Source: Clostridium sp. 27_14 (GTDB lineage: Bacteria; Bacillota; Clostridia; TANB77; CAG-508). Taken from it: a stretch of DNA of 17,980 nt. Made by a program: the position numbers and the translations under genes. The notes under the pieces are model-generated. The model saw only the letters and a program-made list of their open reading frames with translations, had not been told where the DNA came from and ran no database searches. The stretch spans positions 1-17,980 of the forward strand of contig MNRQ01000032.1 of assembly GCA_001916035.1 (NCBI GenBank). Reading direction: 5' to 3'. Below are positions 1 to 6,802 of the stretch, piece after piece (the stretch's first letter is position 1; each line of letters opens with the position of its first letter).

Positions 1-1
1 T

Positions 2-382
2 ATAACGAAATATGATTATGGAAAAATACTTCAAAAACTAGAAAACGAGATAAAATTAATAAATAACAATATTGATCAAATGTATGTTGATAAATTAAAC
101 AATAAAATAAGTGAAGAAATGTATGAAAGGTTATTCTCGAAACTAAAAAATGAAATAAAGCAAAAAGAAAACGAATACATAGAAATTAAAAGACAAAAAG
201 ACGAATCAAAAAAAGATGATACCGAAAAAATAAAAAGTGTTATACAAGAGTTTTTGAGTTTAAATAAGCCAACATCAGAAATTATGAAAGTAATTATCAA
301 TAGAATTGAAATTCACCAAGATAAACAAGTGGATTTGTATTTCAATTTTAAACAATTAAATAATCTAAAAAAAAGCACATAG
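2..382 (+). CDS. Large serine recombinase, C-terminal part (5' end outside window)
   Basis: The reading frame is open from base 2 with no stop upstream of the first ATG (80), so this is the 3' end of a gene that starts before the window. The visible ~126 residues are highly charged and coiled-coil-like. They contain MYVDKLNNKISEEMYERL and end in NRIEIHQDKQVDLYFNF. This arrangement (a 'LY.DK..GKISEE.Y' helix, then an 'I..I.IH.DK.I.I.F.F' terminal strand) is typical of the C-terminal half of large serine recombinases of the TndX/TnpX and phage-integrase type. These enzymes integrate and excise mobile elements by serine-linked strand exchange. The catalytic resolvase domain lies outside the window, so activity cannot be judged. 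The gene ends ~70 bp before a broken host gene, which fits its sitting at the right end of an integrated element. The family call is fairly secure; the exact element type is unknown. Confidence 0.75.
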   Translation: MTKYDYGKILQKLENEIKLINNNIDQMYVDKLNNKISEEMYERLFSKLKNEIKQKENEYIEIKRQKDESKKDDTEKIKSVIQEFLSLNKPTSEIMKVIINRIEIHQDKQVDLYFNFKQLNNLKKST

Positions 383-384
383 GG

Positions 385-411
385 CTAATTTAATTTTAAA
401 TATTAGATTAG
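385..411 (+). repeat. Inverted repeat just after the recombinase stop
   Basis: CTAATTTAAT (385-394) pairs with ATTAGATTAG (402-411) over 10 bp with one G-U pair and a 7-nt loop. No T-tract follows, so it is a poor terminator. Its place between the recombinase gene and the inferred integration junction (about 440-452) suggests an arm of the recombinase attachment site. That role is inference. Confidence 0.4.
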
Positions 412-449
412 TCAAAAATAAAGATTAAAACTGCCTATTTTTATATCAA

Positions 450-656
450 CCAGAAGCAATAAGTATGTCAGACAGAATAATAGTACTAACAGAAAGACCA
501 GGAACAATAAAAGACATACACAAAATAAACTTCGAAATAGAAAATAGAAATCCAATAAACTGTAGAGAAAACCCTAAATTCAGTAAATATTTCAATATGC
601 TCTGGAAAGAATTAGGGGTATCAACAGGAAGGAATGTGATGAAAAATGATAAGTGA
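450..656 (+). pseudogene. ABC transporter ATPase (NitT/TauT, SsuB/TauB-like), 3' fragment
   Basis: The frame from 450 reads PEAISMSDRIIVLTERPGTI and continues to a stop at 654-656. This is the segment just after the Walker B and H-loop region of SsuB/TauB/ThiZ-type ATPases, where intact proteins read 'THDI.EAI..SDR'. The Walker A, signature and Walker B motifs are absent. The frame upstream meets a stop at 426-428, with sequence unlike an ATPase. The protein therefore cannot hydrolyse ATP, and the gene is truncated at its 5' side. The break coincides with the end of the serine recombinase gene, so disruption by element integration is the simplest explanation. The fragment overlaps the permease start by 11 bp, showing the old operon structure. 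An in-frame ATG at 465 would give a 63-residue peptide with no expected function. Confidence 0.75.
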
Positions 657-1463
657 AAGAAAAAAATATTTAAAGAAAAAAAGAAAGGAAAAAATACTAG
701 TATTTATAGTTCAAATAGGAGTATTAATAACATTTTTAGGAATCTGGGAACTACTAGCAAACAATAACATAATAGACAGTTTCATAACAAGCCAACCAAG
801 TAGAATATGGAAAACACTAACAAATTTAGGAGCAAACGATTTAATAAAACACATACAAGTAACAACTTATGAAACAGTAGTAGGATTTTTATTAGGAACA
901 GGAATGGGAATAATAATAGCAATAATACTATGGTGGTCAGGATTTTTAGCAAAAGTATCAGAACCATACCTAGTAGTTTTAAACAGTTTACCCAAAGTAG
1001 CATTACGGCCCAATAATAATTATATGGGTACGGAGCAGGAACACCAGCAATTATAGTAATGGCAGTAGCAATATCATTAATAGTAACAATATTAGAAAAT
1101 CTAAATGGATTTATAAGAACAGATGAGAATATAATAAAAATGGCAAAAACATTTAACGCAAGCAAAATGCAAATACTAGCAAAAATTGTAATACCAGCAA
1201 ATATATCAACATTTATAAACTCATTGAAAGTAAATATAGGACTATCATTAGTAGGAGTAATATCAGGAGAATTTTTAGTATCAAAAGCAGGATTAGGATA
1301 TTTAATAGTATATGGAGGTCAAGTATTTAAGCTAGATATAGTAATGACAAGTGTAATAATATTAGGAATATTAGCAGGAATAATGTATTTATCAGTACTA
1401 TTAATAGAAAAATTTATAAATCAAAAAAACCATATTCTCAATAAAATAAACAAAAAAACATAA
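646..1463 (+). pseudogene. ABC transporter permease (SsuC/TauC-like), broken by two 1-bp insertions
   Basis: The frame starting at 646 encodes a binding-protein-dependent permease N-terminus (transmembrane helices near residues 17-40, 80-105 and 107-122) up to LPKVAL. It then derails and stops at 1056. A second frame from 1059 continues the same protein: AISLIVTILENLNGFIRTDE, the EAA-like loop AKTFNASKMQILAKIVIPAN, and the final helices. Removing one C at 1006 and one C at 1031 restores a continuous 271-residue protein through GPIIIIWVGAGTPAIIV, which matches the family pattern 'LPK.ALGP..I.WFG.G'. Both extra bases turn TAGG into TACGG. The gene is therefore a frameshifted pseudogene unless the two Cs are sequencing errors. 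With its partner ATPase truncated and no substrate-binding protein in view, the transporter is probably dead. The substrate (sulfonate, taurine or thiamine precursor) cannot be told. Confidence 0.8.
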
Positions 1464-1470
1464 AATAAAA

Positions 1471-1513
1471 AAACAATAGAAAAATCTCAAATATTAAGAC
1501 TTTTCTATTGTTT
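1471..1513. terminator. Bidirectional Rho-independent terminator
   Basis: AAACAATAGAAAA (1471-1483) pairs perfectly with TTTTCTATTGTTT (1501-1513), with three more inner pairs (1485-1487 with 1497-1499) around a 9-nt loop. A- and T-rich flanks make it usable from both strands. It lies exactly between the convergent permease remnant and the toxin gene. Confidence 0.75.
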
Positions 1514-1783
1514 CTATTTATTATATATTTCTTTTCTATGTCCAATTTCTAAAACTAAAACTATTACATTTTCATCTTGTATTTCACATATTACTCTATA
1601 ATCGCCAATTCTATATCTCCACTGACCAGACTTATTTTCTACCAAACCTTTACCATGAACTCGAGGATTTTCAGTATTCTCAATATTTTTTTCTAACCAT
1701 CCAATTATTAATGCAGATATATGTTTATCCAATTTTTTTAATTGTTTTTTTGCTTTATCCGTAAAAAGTATTTTATACTTCAT
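1514..1783 (-). CDS. relE: RelE/ParE-superfamily toxin
   Basis: The 89-residue basic protein has the usual size and layout of RelE-type type II toxins, which in most members are ribosome-dependent mRNA interferases. It has an N-terminal YKILFTDKAKKQLKKLDK strand-helix, a middle WRYRIGDYRVICEI with the conserved Arg residues and beta-hairpin, and a C-terminal VLEIGHRKEIY, where the H-R-x-x-x-Y ending is a family hallmark. Its ATG follows the antitoxin stop codon with no gap, implying translational coupling, and a GAGGAG ribosome site lies inside the end of the antitoxin gene. It ends at the shared terminator 1471-1513. The family call is strong. The exact target (mRNA cleavage versus gyrase for ParE) cannot be read from sequence; the GHR..IY ending favours RelE. 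The symbol is family-level only. Confidence 0.88.
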   Translation of the reverse strand: MKYKILFTDKAKKQLKKLDKHISALIIGWLEKNIENTENPRVHGKGLVENKSGQWRYRIGDYRVICEIQDENVIVLVLEIGHRKEIYNK

Positions 1784-2002
1784 CTATAAACCCAACTCCT
1801 CTTTTACTTCATCTAATGTATAAGTTTTAGGATTTTTCTTATATTCATTTATAGCTTTTTTATAACACTCTAAATCATATTCATCTTCAATTTTTTCCAT
1901 TACAGCATTTCTTATTAAATCTGATAAAGAAATATTATTCATATCTGCATACGCTTTTATTAATTCTGTATCTTTATCACTTAACCTTACTGAAATAGTC
2001 AT
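1784..2002 (-). CDS. relB: RelB-type ribbon-helix-helix antitoxin
   Basis: The 72-residue protein begins MTISVRLSDKDTELIKAYAD, an N-terminal beta strand plus helix typical of RelB/DUF6290-like antitoxins that dimerise through a ribbon-helix-helix fold and bind their own promoter. The C-terminal half (KKAINEYKKNPKTYTLDEVKEELG residues, charged helices) is the part that normally wraps the toxin. I chose the ATG at 2002 over the TTG at 2011. The ribosome site AAGGGAG sits directly against the TTG but 9 nt from the ATG. The gene is first in a two-gene operon and its stop codon abuts the toxin ATG. Autoregulation is likely, because a palindrome lies inside the promoter just upstream. Confidence 0.87.
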   Translation of the reverse strand: MTISVRLSDKDTELIKAYADMNNISLSDLIRNAVMEKIEDEYDLECYKKAINEYKKNPKTYTLDEVKEELGL

Positions 2003-2025
2003 AAAAATCAACTCCCTTCATAATT

Positions 2026-2054
2026 ATTGTACTACAACGTAATACAAAAGTCAA
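2026..2054 (-). promoter_or_regulatory. Sigma-A promoter of the toxin-antitoxin operon
   Basis: On the minus strand a TTGACT -35 box (2049-2054) is followed by a 17-nt spacer and a TACAAT -10 box (2026-2031), 24 nt before the antitoxin start. Both boxes and the spacing are close to consensus. Confidence 0.8.
2029..2045. promoter_or_regulatory. Probable antitoxin operator palindrome
   Basis: GTACTACAACGTAATAC is an imperfect palindrome made of GTA.TAC half-sites. It lies across the -10 box and spacer of the toxin-antitoxin promoter. Ribbon-helix-helix antitoxins usually repress from such sites. Binding is inferred from position and symmetry. Confidence 0.5.
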
Positions 2055-2070
2055 CAATATTTATACTATT

Positions 2071-2088
2071 TTATTCAAATGTGAATAA
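2071..2088. repeat. Short perfect inverted repeat between the TA operon and tsaC
   Basis: TTATTCA (2071-2077) and TGAATAA (2082-2088) are perfect inverted copies with a 4-nt loop. It lies in the 194-bp divergent intergenic region. No T-tract follows, so an operator is more plausible than a terminator. Further on, a TACAAT at 2159-2164 could be the -10 box of tsaC, but no convincing -35 box is present. Confidence 0.35.
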
Positions 2089-2211
2089 TATATTCAAGAC
2101 AATAAAAAATTCAAAAAATAACCAATCAAAAAGTAAAGACAAAATAAAAAAAATTTGATACAATGTAAAAAGCGAAGCAAATAGAAAAAACAAAGAATGA
2201 AAGGAAAAAAG

Positions 2212-2820
2212 ATGATAAAAAGATATAAACAAACAGAAATAGAAAAAATAGTACAAATACTAAAAAATGACGGAATTATAAGTATACCAACAGACACAGT
2301 CTATGGAATTTGTGCAAGAATAAATTCAAAAGTAGCACACGACAAATTAATAAAAGCCAAAGAAAGACCAATCAACAAATCATTCCCAGTCATGTGCGAA
2401 AATGAAGAACAAATAAAAAGTATAGCAATAGCAGACCAAAAAGCAGAAAAACTAATAAAAACATTTATGCCAGGCCCAATCACAATAGTATTAAGAAAAA
2501 AAGAAGAATTACCAAATTACATAACAAATGGAAAAGACACAATTGCAATAAGAATGGCAACATCAAAAACAATAGAAGAAATAATAAATAAGCTAGGAAG
2601 TCCAATATTTATGACAAGTGCTAACCAAAGCGGAAAAAAAGAATGCACAAACTTAGAAGAAATAGAAAAAAATTGCCCACTATTAGACGGAATAATAGAA
2701 GGAACTGTAATTTTTTCTAAAGGAAGCACAATAGTAGACTGCAGCTCAGACAAAATAAAAATATTAAGAGAAGGACCAATATCAAAAGAACAAATAAAAA
2801 ATGCCTTGAAAAAAAAGTAA
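2212..2820 (+). CDS. tsaC: L-threonylcarbamoyladenylate synthase (TsaC/YwlC family)
   Basis: This enzyme makes threonylcarbamoyl-AMP from threonine, bicarbonate and ATP. It is the first step of the universal t6A37 modification of ANN-decoding tRNAs, after which TsaB, TsaD and TsaE transfer the group. Visible YrdC-domain signatures are SIPTDTVYG near residue 25, the K-x-R nucleotide-binding stretch KAKERP.NKSFPV, FMPGPITIVL, and SANQSG. At 202 residues it is the short form without the C-terminal Sua5 domain. The start is set at 2212 because AAAGGA (2200-2205) lies 6 nt upstream. The ATG at 2197 has no ribosome site in front of it and would add only five residues. It opens a plus-strand series that continues through a pilin-like gene and rnhB. 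Codons end in A almost throughout, as in its plus-strand neighbours. Confidence 0.93.
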   Translation: MIKRYKQTEIEKIVQILKNDGIISIPTDTVYGICARINSKVAHDKLIKAKERPINKSFPVMCENEEQIKSIAIADQKAEKLIKTFMPGPITIVLRKKEELPNYITNGKDTIAIRMATSKTIEEIINKLGSPIFMTSANQSGKKECTNLEEIEKNCPLLDGIIEGTVIFSKGSTIVDCSSDKIKILREGPISKEQIKNALKKK

Positions 2821-2867
2821 ATTCAATATATAATATAAACAGAAAAAAGAAAGAAAGGAAGAAGCAG

Positions 2868-3416
2868 ATGAAAAAAGAAGAAAGAAATAAAGGAGTAACA
2901 CTAGCAACATTAGTAATAACAATAGTAGTATTATTAATATTATCAGGAATAACAATAAACTATGGAGTATCAAACATAAAAAGAGCAAAAATACAAAACA
3001 TAAAAACAAACATGTTATTAATAGAAGCAAAAACAAAAGAATATGTAGAAAATGCAAATTACGATTTAGGAATAAAACCAAATGAAGCAACAGCAGAAAT
3101 GAAAGAAAAAGCAATAAGTGAATTAGAAGGAGAAGGAAAAGGAACAAAAGTAACAACATCAAGTAGTATCAGTACAGAATTAAACATAATGGGAATAACA
3201 TCAGAAGAAATAAGTAATGGAAATGTATACCAAATATCAACAACAGATTTAGAAAAAATGGGAATAAAAGGAGTAGAATCAAGCGAAAAAAAAGGATGGT
3301 ATATAGTAGTATATGATATAACAAACTCAAATGTAAAAATATATAACACAAAAGGAATAAAAACAAACAACAACGAAACTAAATACTGTTTAGACGACAT
3401 AAGAAACGAAGAATAG
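2868..3416 (+). CDS. Pilin-like single-pass membrane protein
   Basis: The 182-residue protein has a short basic N-terminus (MKKEERNKG), then VTLATLVITIVVLLILSGITI, a hydrophobic helix at residues 10-30, and then a hydrophilic, Thr/Ser/Glu-rich domain. This resembles type IV pilin or type II secretion pseudopilin N-termini, where cleavage follows the Gly and position 5 is Glu. Here position 5 after the Gly is Thr, so assembly or methylation by a canonical route is uncertain. Such 'GITLIALVITIIVLLILAGVTI' proteins are frequent in uncultured Clostridia. A relative starts at 17689. The ribosome site AAAGGA lies ~8 nt before the ATG. No prepilin peptidase, assembly ATPase or platform gene is nearby. 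The function is unknown; export to the cell surface is inferred. Confidence 0.7.
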   Translation: MKKEERNKGVTLATLVITIVVLLILSGITINYGVSNIKRAKIQNIKTNMLLIEAKTKEYVENANYDLGIKPNEATAEMKEKAISELEGEGKGTKVTTSSSISTELNIMGITSEEISNGNVYQISTTDLEKMGIKGVESSEKKGWYIVVYDITNSNVKIYNTKGIKTNNNETKYCLDDIRNEE

Positions 3417-3484
3417 AAATAAATTTGTAAATAAGGCCAAGCCACAATTCTTACATTATACTAAAATCAGGAAGGAAACAAAAA

Positions 3485-4117
3485 ATGAAAGAAAAAGAAC
3501 TAGAAAGACTAACAAATCTAAAAATAATAGAAAACGAATTACACCAAAAAGGATTCAAAAATATTTGTGGAATAGACGAAGCTGGAAGAGGACCATTAGC
3601 AGGCCCTGTTGTAGTTGCAGGAGTAATAATGCCAGCAGACTCAATGATAGAAGGAGTAAATGACTCAAAAAAAGTATCAGAGAAAAAAAGAGAAGCACTA
3701 TATGACATAATAATAAAAGAAGCAATAAGTTATTCAGTGGCGATAATAGGACAAGATGTAATAGACGAAATAAACATATTAAATGCAACAAAAAGTGGAG
3801 TAACACAAGTAGTAGAAGGATTAGATATAACACCAGATTTAATAATAATAGATGCATTAGAACACATAGACACAAAAGGAGTACCATATGAATCAATAAT
3901 AAAAGGAGACGCAAAATGTTACTCAATAGGAGCAGCATCAATAATAGCCAAAGTAACAAGGGACAGAATAATGAGAGAATGGGACACAATATATCCACAA
4001 TACGGATTTGCACAACATAAAGGATACGGCACAAAAATGCACATGCAAGCAATAAGAGAATATGGATTAACGCCAATACACAGAAGAAGTTTTACCAAAA
4101 ACATATTACATCAATAA
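3485..4117 (+). CDS. rnhB: Ribonuclease HII
   Basis: RNase HII cuts RNA in RNA-DNA hybrids and starts removal of single ribonucleotides from DNA. The 210-residue protein has the four expected metal-binding acidic residues: D31 and E32 in GIDEAGRGPLAGPV, D123 in LIIIDALEH, and D142 in IIKGDAKCYSIGAASIIAKV. The spacing fits the family. The C-terminal HKGYGTKMHMQAIREYGLTPIHRRSF is the usual substrate-contact region. Length is standard for a version without an N-terminal extension, although residues 1-25 form a short leading helix. The ribosome site AGGAAGG (3470-3476) lies 8 nt before the ATG. The gene follows the pilin-like gene by 68 bp and precedes pdp by 23 bp, so cotranscription with pdp is likely. 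No unusual residues were seen. Confidence 0.96.
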   Translation: MKEKELERLTNLKIIENELHQKGFKNICGIDEAGRGPLAGPVVVAGVIMPADSMIEGVNDSKKVSEKKREALYDIIIKEAISYSVAIIGQDVIDEINILNATKSGVTQVVEGLDITPDLIIIDALEHIDTKGVPYESIIKGDAKCYSIGAASIIAKVTRDRIMREWDTIYPQYGFAQHKGYGTKMHMQAIREYGLTPIHRRSFTKNILHQ

Positions 4118-4140
4118 AAGAAAAGGAATGTAAAAAACTT

Positions 4141-5394
4141 ATGAATATTTTAGAAATAATAGAAAAGAAAAGAGACAAAAAAGAATTAACTGAAGAAGAC
4201 ATAAAATTTTTCATAAAAGGATATACATCAGGGGAAATAGCAGACTATCAAGCAGCAGCACTAATAATGGCAATATATATAAATGGAATGACAGACAAAG
4301 AAAGTACAAATCTAACAATGGAAATGGCAAACTCAGGAGATATACTAGACTTATCAAAAATAGAAGGAATAATAGTAGACAAACACTCAACAGGGGGAGT
4401 AGGAGACAAAGTATCAATAATACTATTACCACTTATAAGTTCATTAGGAGTAAAAGTTGCCAAAATGTCAGGAAGAGGACTAGGATTCACAGGTGGAACA
4501 GTAGACAAAATGGAATCAATACCAGGGTATAGAACACAATTACCAGAAGAAGAATTTATAAAAAATGTAAAAGAAATAGGAATAAGTATGATTTCACAAA
4601 CACAGAACATAGCACCAGCAGACAAAAAGATATATGCACTAAGAAATTCAATATCATGTGTAGAAAGCATACCACTTATAGCATCAAGCATCATGAGTAA
4701 AAAAATAGCAAGTGGAGCACAAAAAATAATGTTAGAAGTAACTTATGGAAAAGGCGCATTCATGAAAACAAAAGAAGATGCAAAAAAATTAGCAGAACAA
4801 ATGGTAAGAATAGGAAAACTAGCAAACAGAGAAACAACATACATATTAACAGACATGAACCAACCATTAGGATATACAATAGGAAATACACTAGAAACGA
4901 TAGAAGCAATTAAATTTCTAAAAGGAGAAGAATTACCAGAAGACCTAAAAAAAGTAGTAATAGACTTAGGAGCAAACATGATAAAATTAGCAGGACTAGG
5001 AAACAACATAGAAGAAAACAAAGAAAAAATGCTAAAACAAATATATAACAGACAAGCATTTAACAAATTTAAAGAAATGGTAAAAATTCAAGGAGGAGAC
5101 ACAAGCTACTTAGAAAACACAGAAAAATTTGAAAAAGCAAAATATAAAACAGATATAATAAGCAACAGAAGCGGAAAAATAAAAGAAATACCAGCAGACA
5201 TCATAGCAAAATATGTATGTAATTTAGGAGCAGGAAGAGTAAAAAAAGAAGACAAAATAGATATGGCAGTAGGAATAATATTATCAAAAAAGAATGGAGA
5301 TAGTATAAAAGAAGGAGAAAAAATACTTACAATTCATAGTAACAAAAAAATAGAAGATGCAAATTTAGAAACATTTAAAATATTAATAGAATAA
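4141..5394 (+). CDS. pdp: Pyrimidine-nucleoside (thymidine) phosphorylase
   Basis: The enzyme splits uridine, thymidine or deoxyuridine with phosphate, releasing the base and (deoxy)ribose-1-phosphate for pyrimidine salvage. The 417-residue protein has the alpha domain, the phosphate-binding DKHSTGGVGDK (residues 80-90), the family signature SGRGLGFTGGTVDKME (110-125), and the base-binding residues R168, S183 and K187. These equal R171, S186 and K190 of E. coli thymidine phosphorylase. A C-terminal domain with GRVKKEDKID follows. The usual D-V-K-x-G-x-GAFM loop reads EVTYGKGAFM, so Asp is Glu and the conserved Lys is Thr; activity may be altered. pdp and deoA products are hard to separate by sequence; the Gram-positive context favours Pdp. 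AAAGGA (4124-4129) is ~11 nt from the ATG. No other nucleoside salvage gene is adjacent. Confidence 0.93.
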   Translation: MNILEIIEKKRDKKELTEEDIKFFIKGYTSGEIADYQAAALIMAIYINGMTDKESTNLTMEMANSGDILDLSKIEGIIVDKHSTGGVGDKVSIILLPLISSLGVKVAKMSGRGLGFTGGTVDKMESIPGYRTQLPEEEFIKNVKEIGISMISQTQNIAPADKKIYALRNSISCVESIPLIASSIMSKKIASGAQKIMLEVTYGKGAFMKTKEDAKKLAEQMVRIGKLANRETTYILTDMNQPLGYTIGNTLETIEAIKFLKGEELPEDLKKVVIDLGANMIKLAGLGNNIEENKEKMLKQIYNRQAFNKFKEMVKIQGGDTSYLENTEKFEKAKYKTDIISNRSGKIKEIPADIIAKYVCNLGAGRVKKEDKIDMAVGIILSKKNGDSIKEGEKILTIHSNKKIEDANLETFKILIE

Positions 5395-5443
5395 AAACTA
5401 TAGTTTTAAATAGATATGTCACAAGAATATTGAAAATAAAATA

Positions 5444-5472
5444 TTGAAAAACAACAATTAAAATGTTATAAT
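5444..5472 (+). promoter_or_regulatory. Sigma-A promoter before the small membrane gene and cdaA
   Basis: TTGAAA (5444-5449), a 17-nt spacer and TATAAT (5467-5472) form a near-consensus promoter. A TG at 5464-5465 makes an extended -10. It lies ~60 nt before the 46-residue ORF and would drive it together with cdaA. Confidence 0.8.
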
Positions 5473-5530
5473 AAAAAAGGAAAAAGTAAAAATAACATAA
5501 ATAAAAAATTTATGAAAGGAATGAACAATT

Positions 5531-5671
5531 ATGAAAAAAGATAAAAATACACAAACAAAAAAGAGAAGAGAATACAATGCAGGAAGAATATTCGGAAAAA
5601 TAATGGCAGGAATACTAGTAATATTTATGCTAGCAGGAACATTTGCAACACTAATATTTGCATTAATGTAA
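5531..5671 (+). CDS. 46-residue single-pass membrane protein
   Basis: A short gene starts with ATG at 5531, preceded by AAAGGA, and stops at 5669-5671. It encodes a basic N-terminus (MKKDKNTQTKKRREYNAGR) and one hydrophobic helix, KIMAGILVIFMLAGTFATLI, at about residues 23-43. Layout and size resemble the DUF4044-like tiny Firmicutes membrane proteins, but I cannot confirm that family. A good promoter lies just upstream (5444-5472), and cdaA starts 69 bp downstream in the same direction. The two genes are probably cotranscribed. Whether this peptide influences the membrane-bound cyclase is unknown. Its A-ending codons match neighbouring genes, supporting real coding. Confidence 0.65.
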   Translation: MKKDKNTQTKKRREYNAGRIFGKIMAGILVIFMLAGTFATLIFALM

Positions 5672-5697
5672 GAAATTAAAAAAACTAAATAAAAAAG

Positions 5698-5740
5698 AAG
5701 GAGGATATGCTAGTTATAAAACTAGCATAAACTAGTATAT
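5698..5740 (+). promoter_or_regulatory. Shine-Dalgarno separated from cdaA start by a perfect hairpin
   Basis: A strong AAGGAGG (5698-5704) lies 36 nt before the cdaA ATG (5741). Between them, ATGCTAGTT (5707-5715) and AACTAGCAT (5720-5728) form a perfect 9-bp stem with a 4-nt loop. Folding would bring the ribosome site to ~14 nt from the start. A second AACTAG at 5730-5735 could pair with the same left arm as an alternative. No upstream in-frame start codon fits (in-frame stop at 5723-5725). A role in controlling cdaA translation is inferred. Confidence 0.55.
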
Positions 5741-6691
5741 ATGGGAAATGTAGGAACAATAACACCTGTAAAAGCAACAAACTGGGAAACTTTTTATAAC
5801 GAAAATATATTAGGATATTTTCAAAACCTAAAAGGAAATCCATTTGAACTAATAACACTAATAATAGACTTAGCAATTGTAATATTTTTATTTTACTGGT
5901 TTTTTAAAGCAGTAAAAGGATCAAGAGCATGGCAACTAATCAAAGGAATAGCATTATTGCTAGTAGCAACATGGATAAGTGGATTCTTAAACTTTAGAAT
6001 ATTAAATGCAATACTAACAGCAATAATGAATATAGGATTAATAGCAGTAATAATAATATTCCAGCCAGAACTAAGAAGAGCACTAGAACAATTAGGAACA
6101 AACAAATTCACTAAATTTTTTGGAATAGACTCAGACCTAGCAACAAAAACAAAAGAAGACATATACAAAGTAGTAATAGCAACAGAAGAACTAGCAAAAT
6201 CAAAAACAGGAGCACTAATAGTACTAGAAAGAGATATAAACATTCAAGACATAGAAAACACAGGAGTACCAATGAATGCAGAAGTATCACCACAATTACT
6301 AGTAAACATATTTGTGCCAAAAACACCATTACATGACGGAGCAGTAGTTATAAGTAATAACAAAATAGCAGCAGCAGCATGTGTGCTACCATTAGCAGAC
6401 AATGTTGATGTAGGAAAAGGACTAGGAACAAGACATAGAGCCGCAATAGGAATATCAAAAGAATCAGACGCAATAGCAGTAGTAGTATCAGAAGAAACAG
6501 GAAAAGTATCTGTCGCAAAAGACGGAACACTAATAGCAGATGTAAGAGAAGATGTATTAAAAAAGATACTAATAAGCAATATAGTAACAAAAAGATTTGC
6601 AAATCCAAACACAAAAAGCAAAAACAGATTTACAAAGATAAAAGAAAAAATAGTAAAGAACAAAAATAAAAATGAAAAAACAGAAGAATAA
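5741..6691 (+). CDS. cdaA: Diadenylate cyclase CdaA (membrane c-di-AMP synthase)
   Basis: CdaA joins two ATP into cyclic di-AMP, the messenger that controls potassium and osmolyte transport in Firmicutes. The 316-residue protein has three N-terminal transmembrane helices (about residues 36-55, 65-83 and 88-108), then FQPELRRALEQLG. A DAC (DisA_N) domain follows with the catalytic DGA motif at 199-201 (PLHDGAVVI) and the GTRHR motif at 229-233 (LGTRHRAAIGISK). The tail after residue 290 is very lysine-rich. In many Firmicutes cdaA is followed by cdaR (ybbR) and glmM; here a terminator and truA follow, so the regulator gene is absent locally. The start is assigned to ATG 5741, although the only strong ribosome site is 36 nt upstream beyond a hairpin. 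The identity is very secure; the start is less so. Confidence 0.95.
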   Translation: MGNVGTITPVKATNWETFYNENILGYFQNLKGNPFELITLIIDLAIVIFLFYWFFKAVKGSRAWQLIKGIALLLVATWISGFLNFRILNAILTAIMNIGLIAVIIIFQPELRRALEQLGTNKFTKFFGIDSDLATKTKEDIYKVVIATEELAKSKTGALIVLERDINIQDIENTGVPMNAEVSPQLLVNIFVPKTPLHDGAVVISNNKIAAAACVLPLADNVDVGKGLGTRHRAAIGISKESDAIAVVVSEETGKVSVAKDGTLIADVREDVLKKILISNIVTKRFANPNTKSKNRFTKIKEKIVKNKNKNEKTEE

Positions 6692-6742
6692 AACACAAAT
6701 ATAATATAAAAAGATAATAAAAGTATATAAAGAAATAATATA

Positions 6743-6779
6743 AAAATAGAACTTGAAAATAAAATTCAAGTTTTATTTT
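6743..6779 (+). terminator. Rho-independent terminator after cdaA
   Basis: AACTTGAA (6750-6757) pairs with TTCAAGTT (6765-6772), extended outward by A-T pairs and one G-U, and followed by TTATTTTA. It lies 52 nt after the cdaA stop and 24 nt before truA, so truA may have its own start or depend on readthrough. Confidence 0.7.
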
Positions 6780-6802
6780 ATTAAAATGAATGGAGAGCAA
6801 GA

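Noticed and set aside
646..1463. Programmed frameshifting in the permease gene
   Set aside because: Two separate insertions 25 bases apart would need two shifts. There is no slippery heptamer or downstream pseudoknot, and the partner ATPase is already truncated, so decay or error is simpler.
5707..5730. Seven-codon ORF (MLVIKLA) between the cdaA ribosome site and its start
   Set aside because: The spacing from AAGGAGG is only 2 nt, too short for efficient initiation. The bases are better explained as the hairpin arms.
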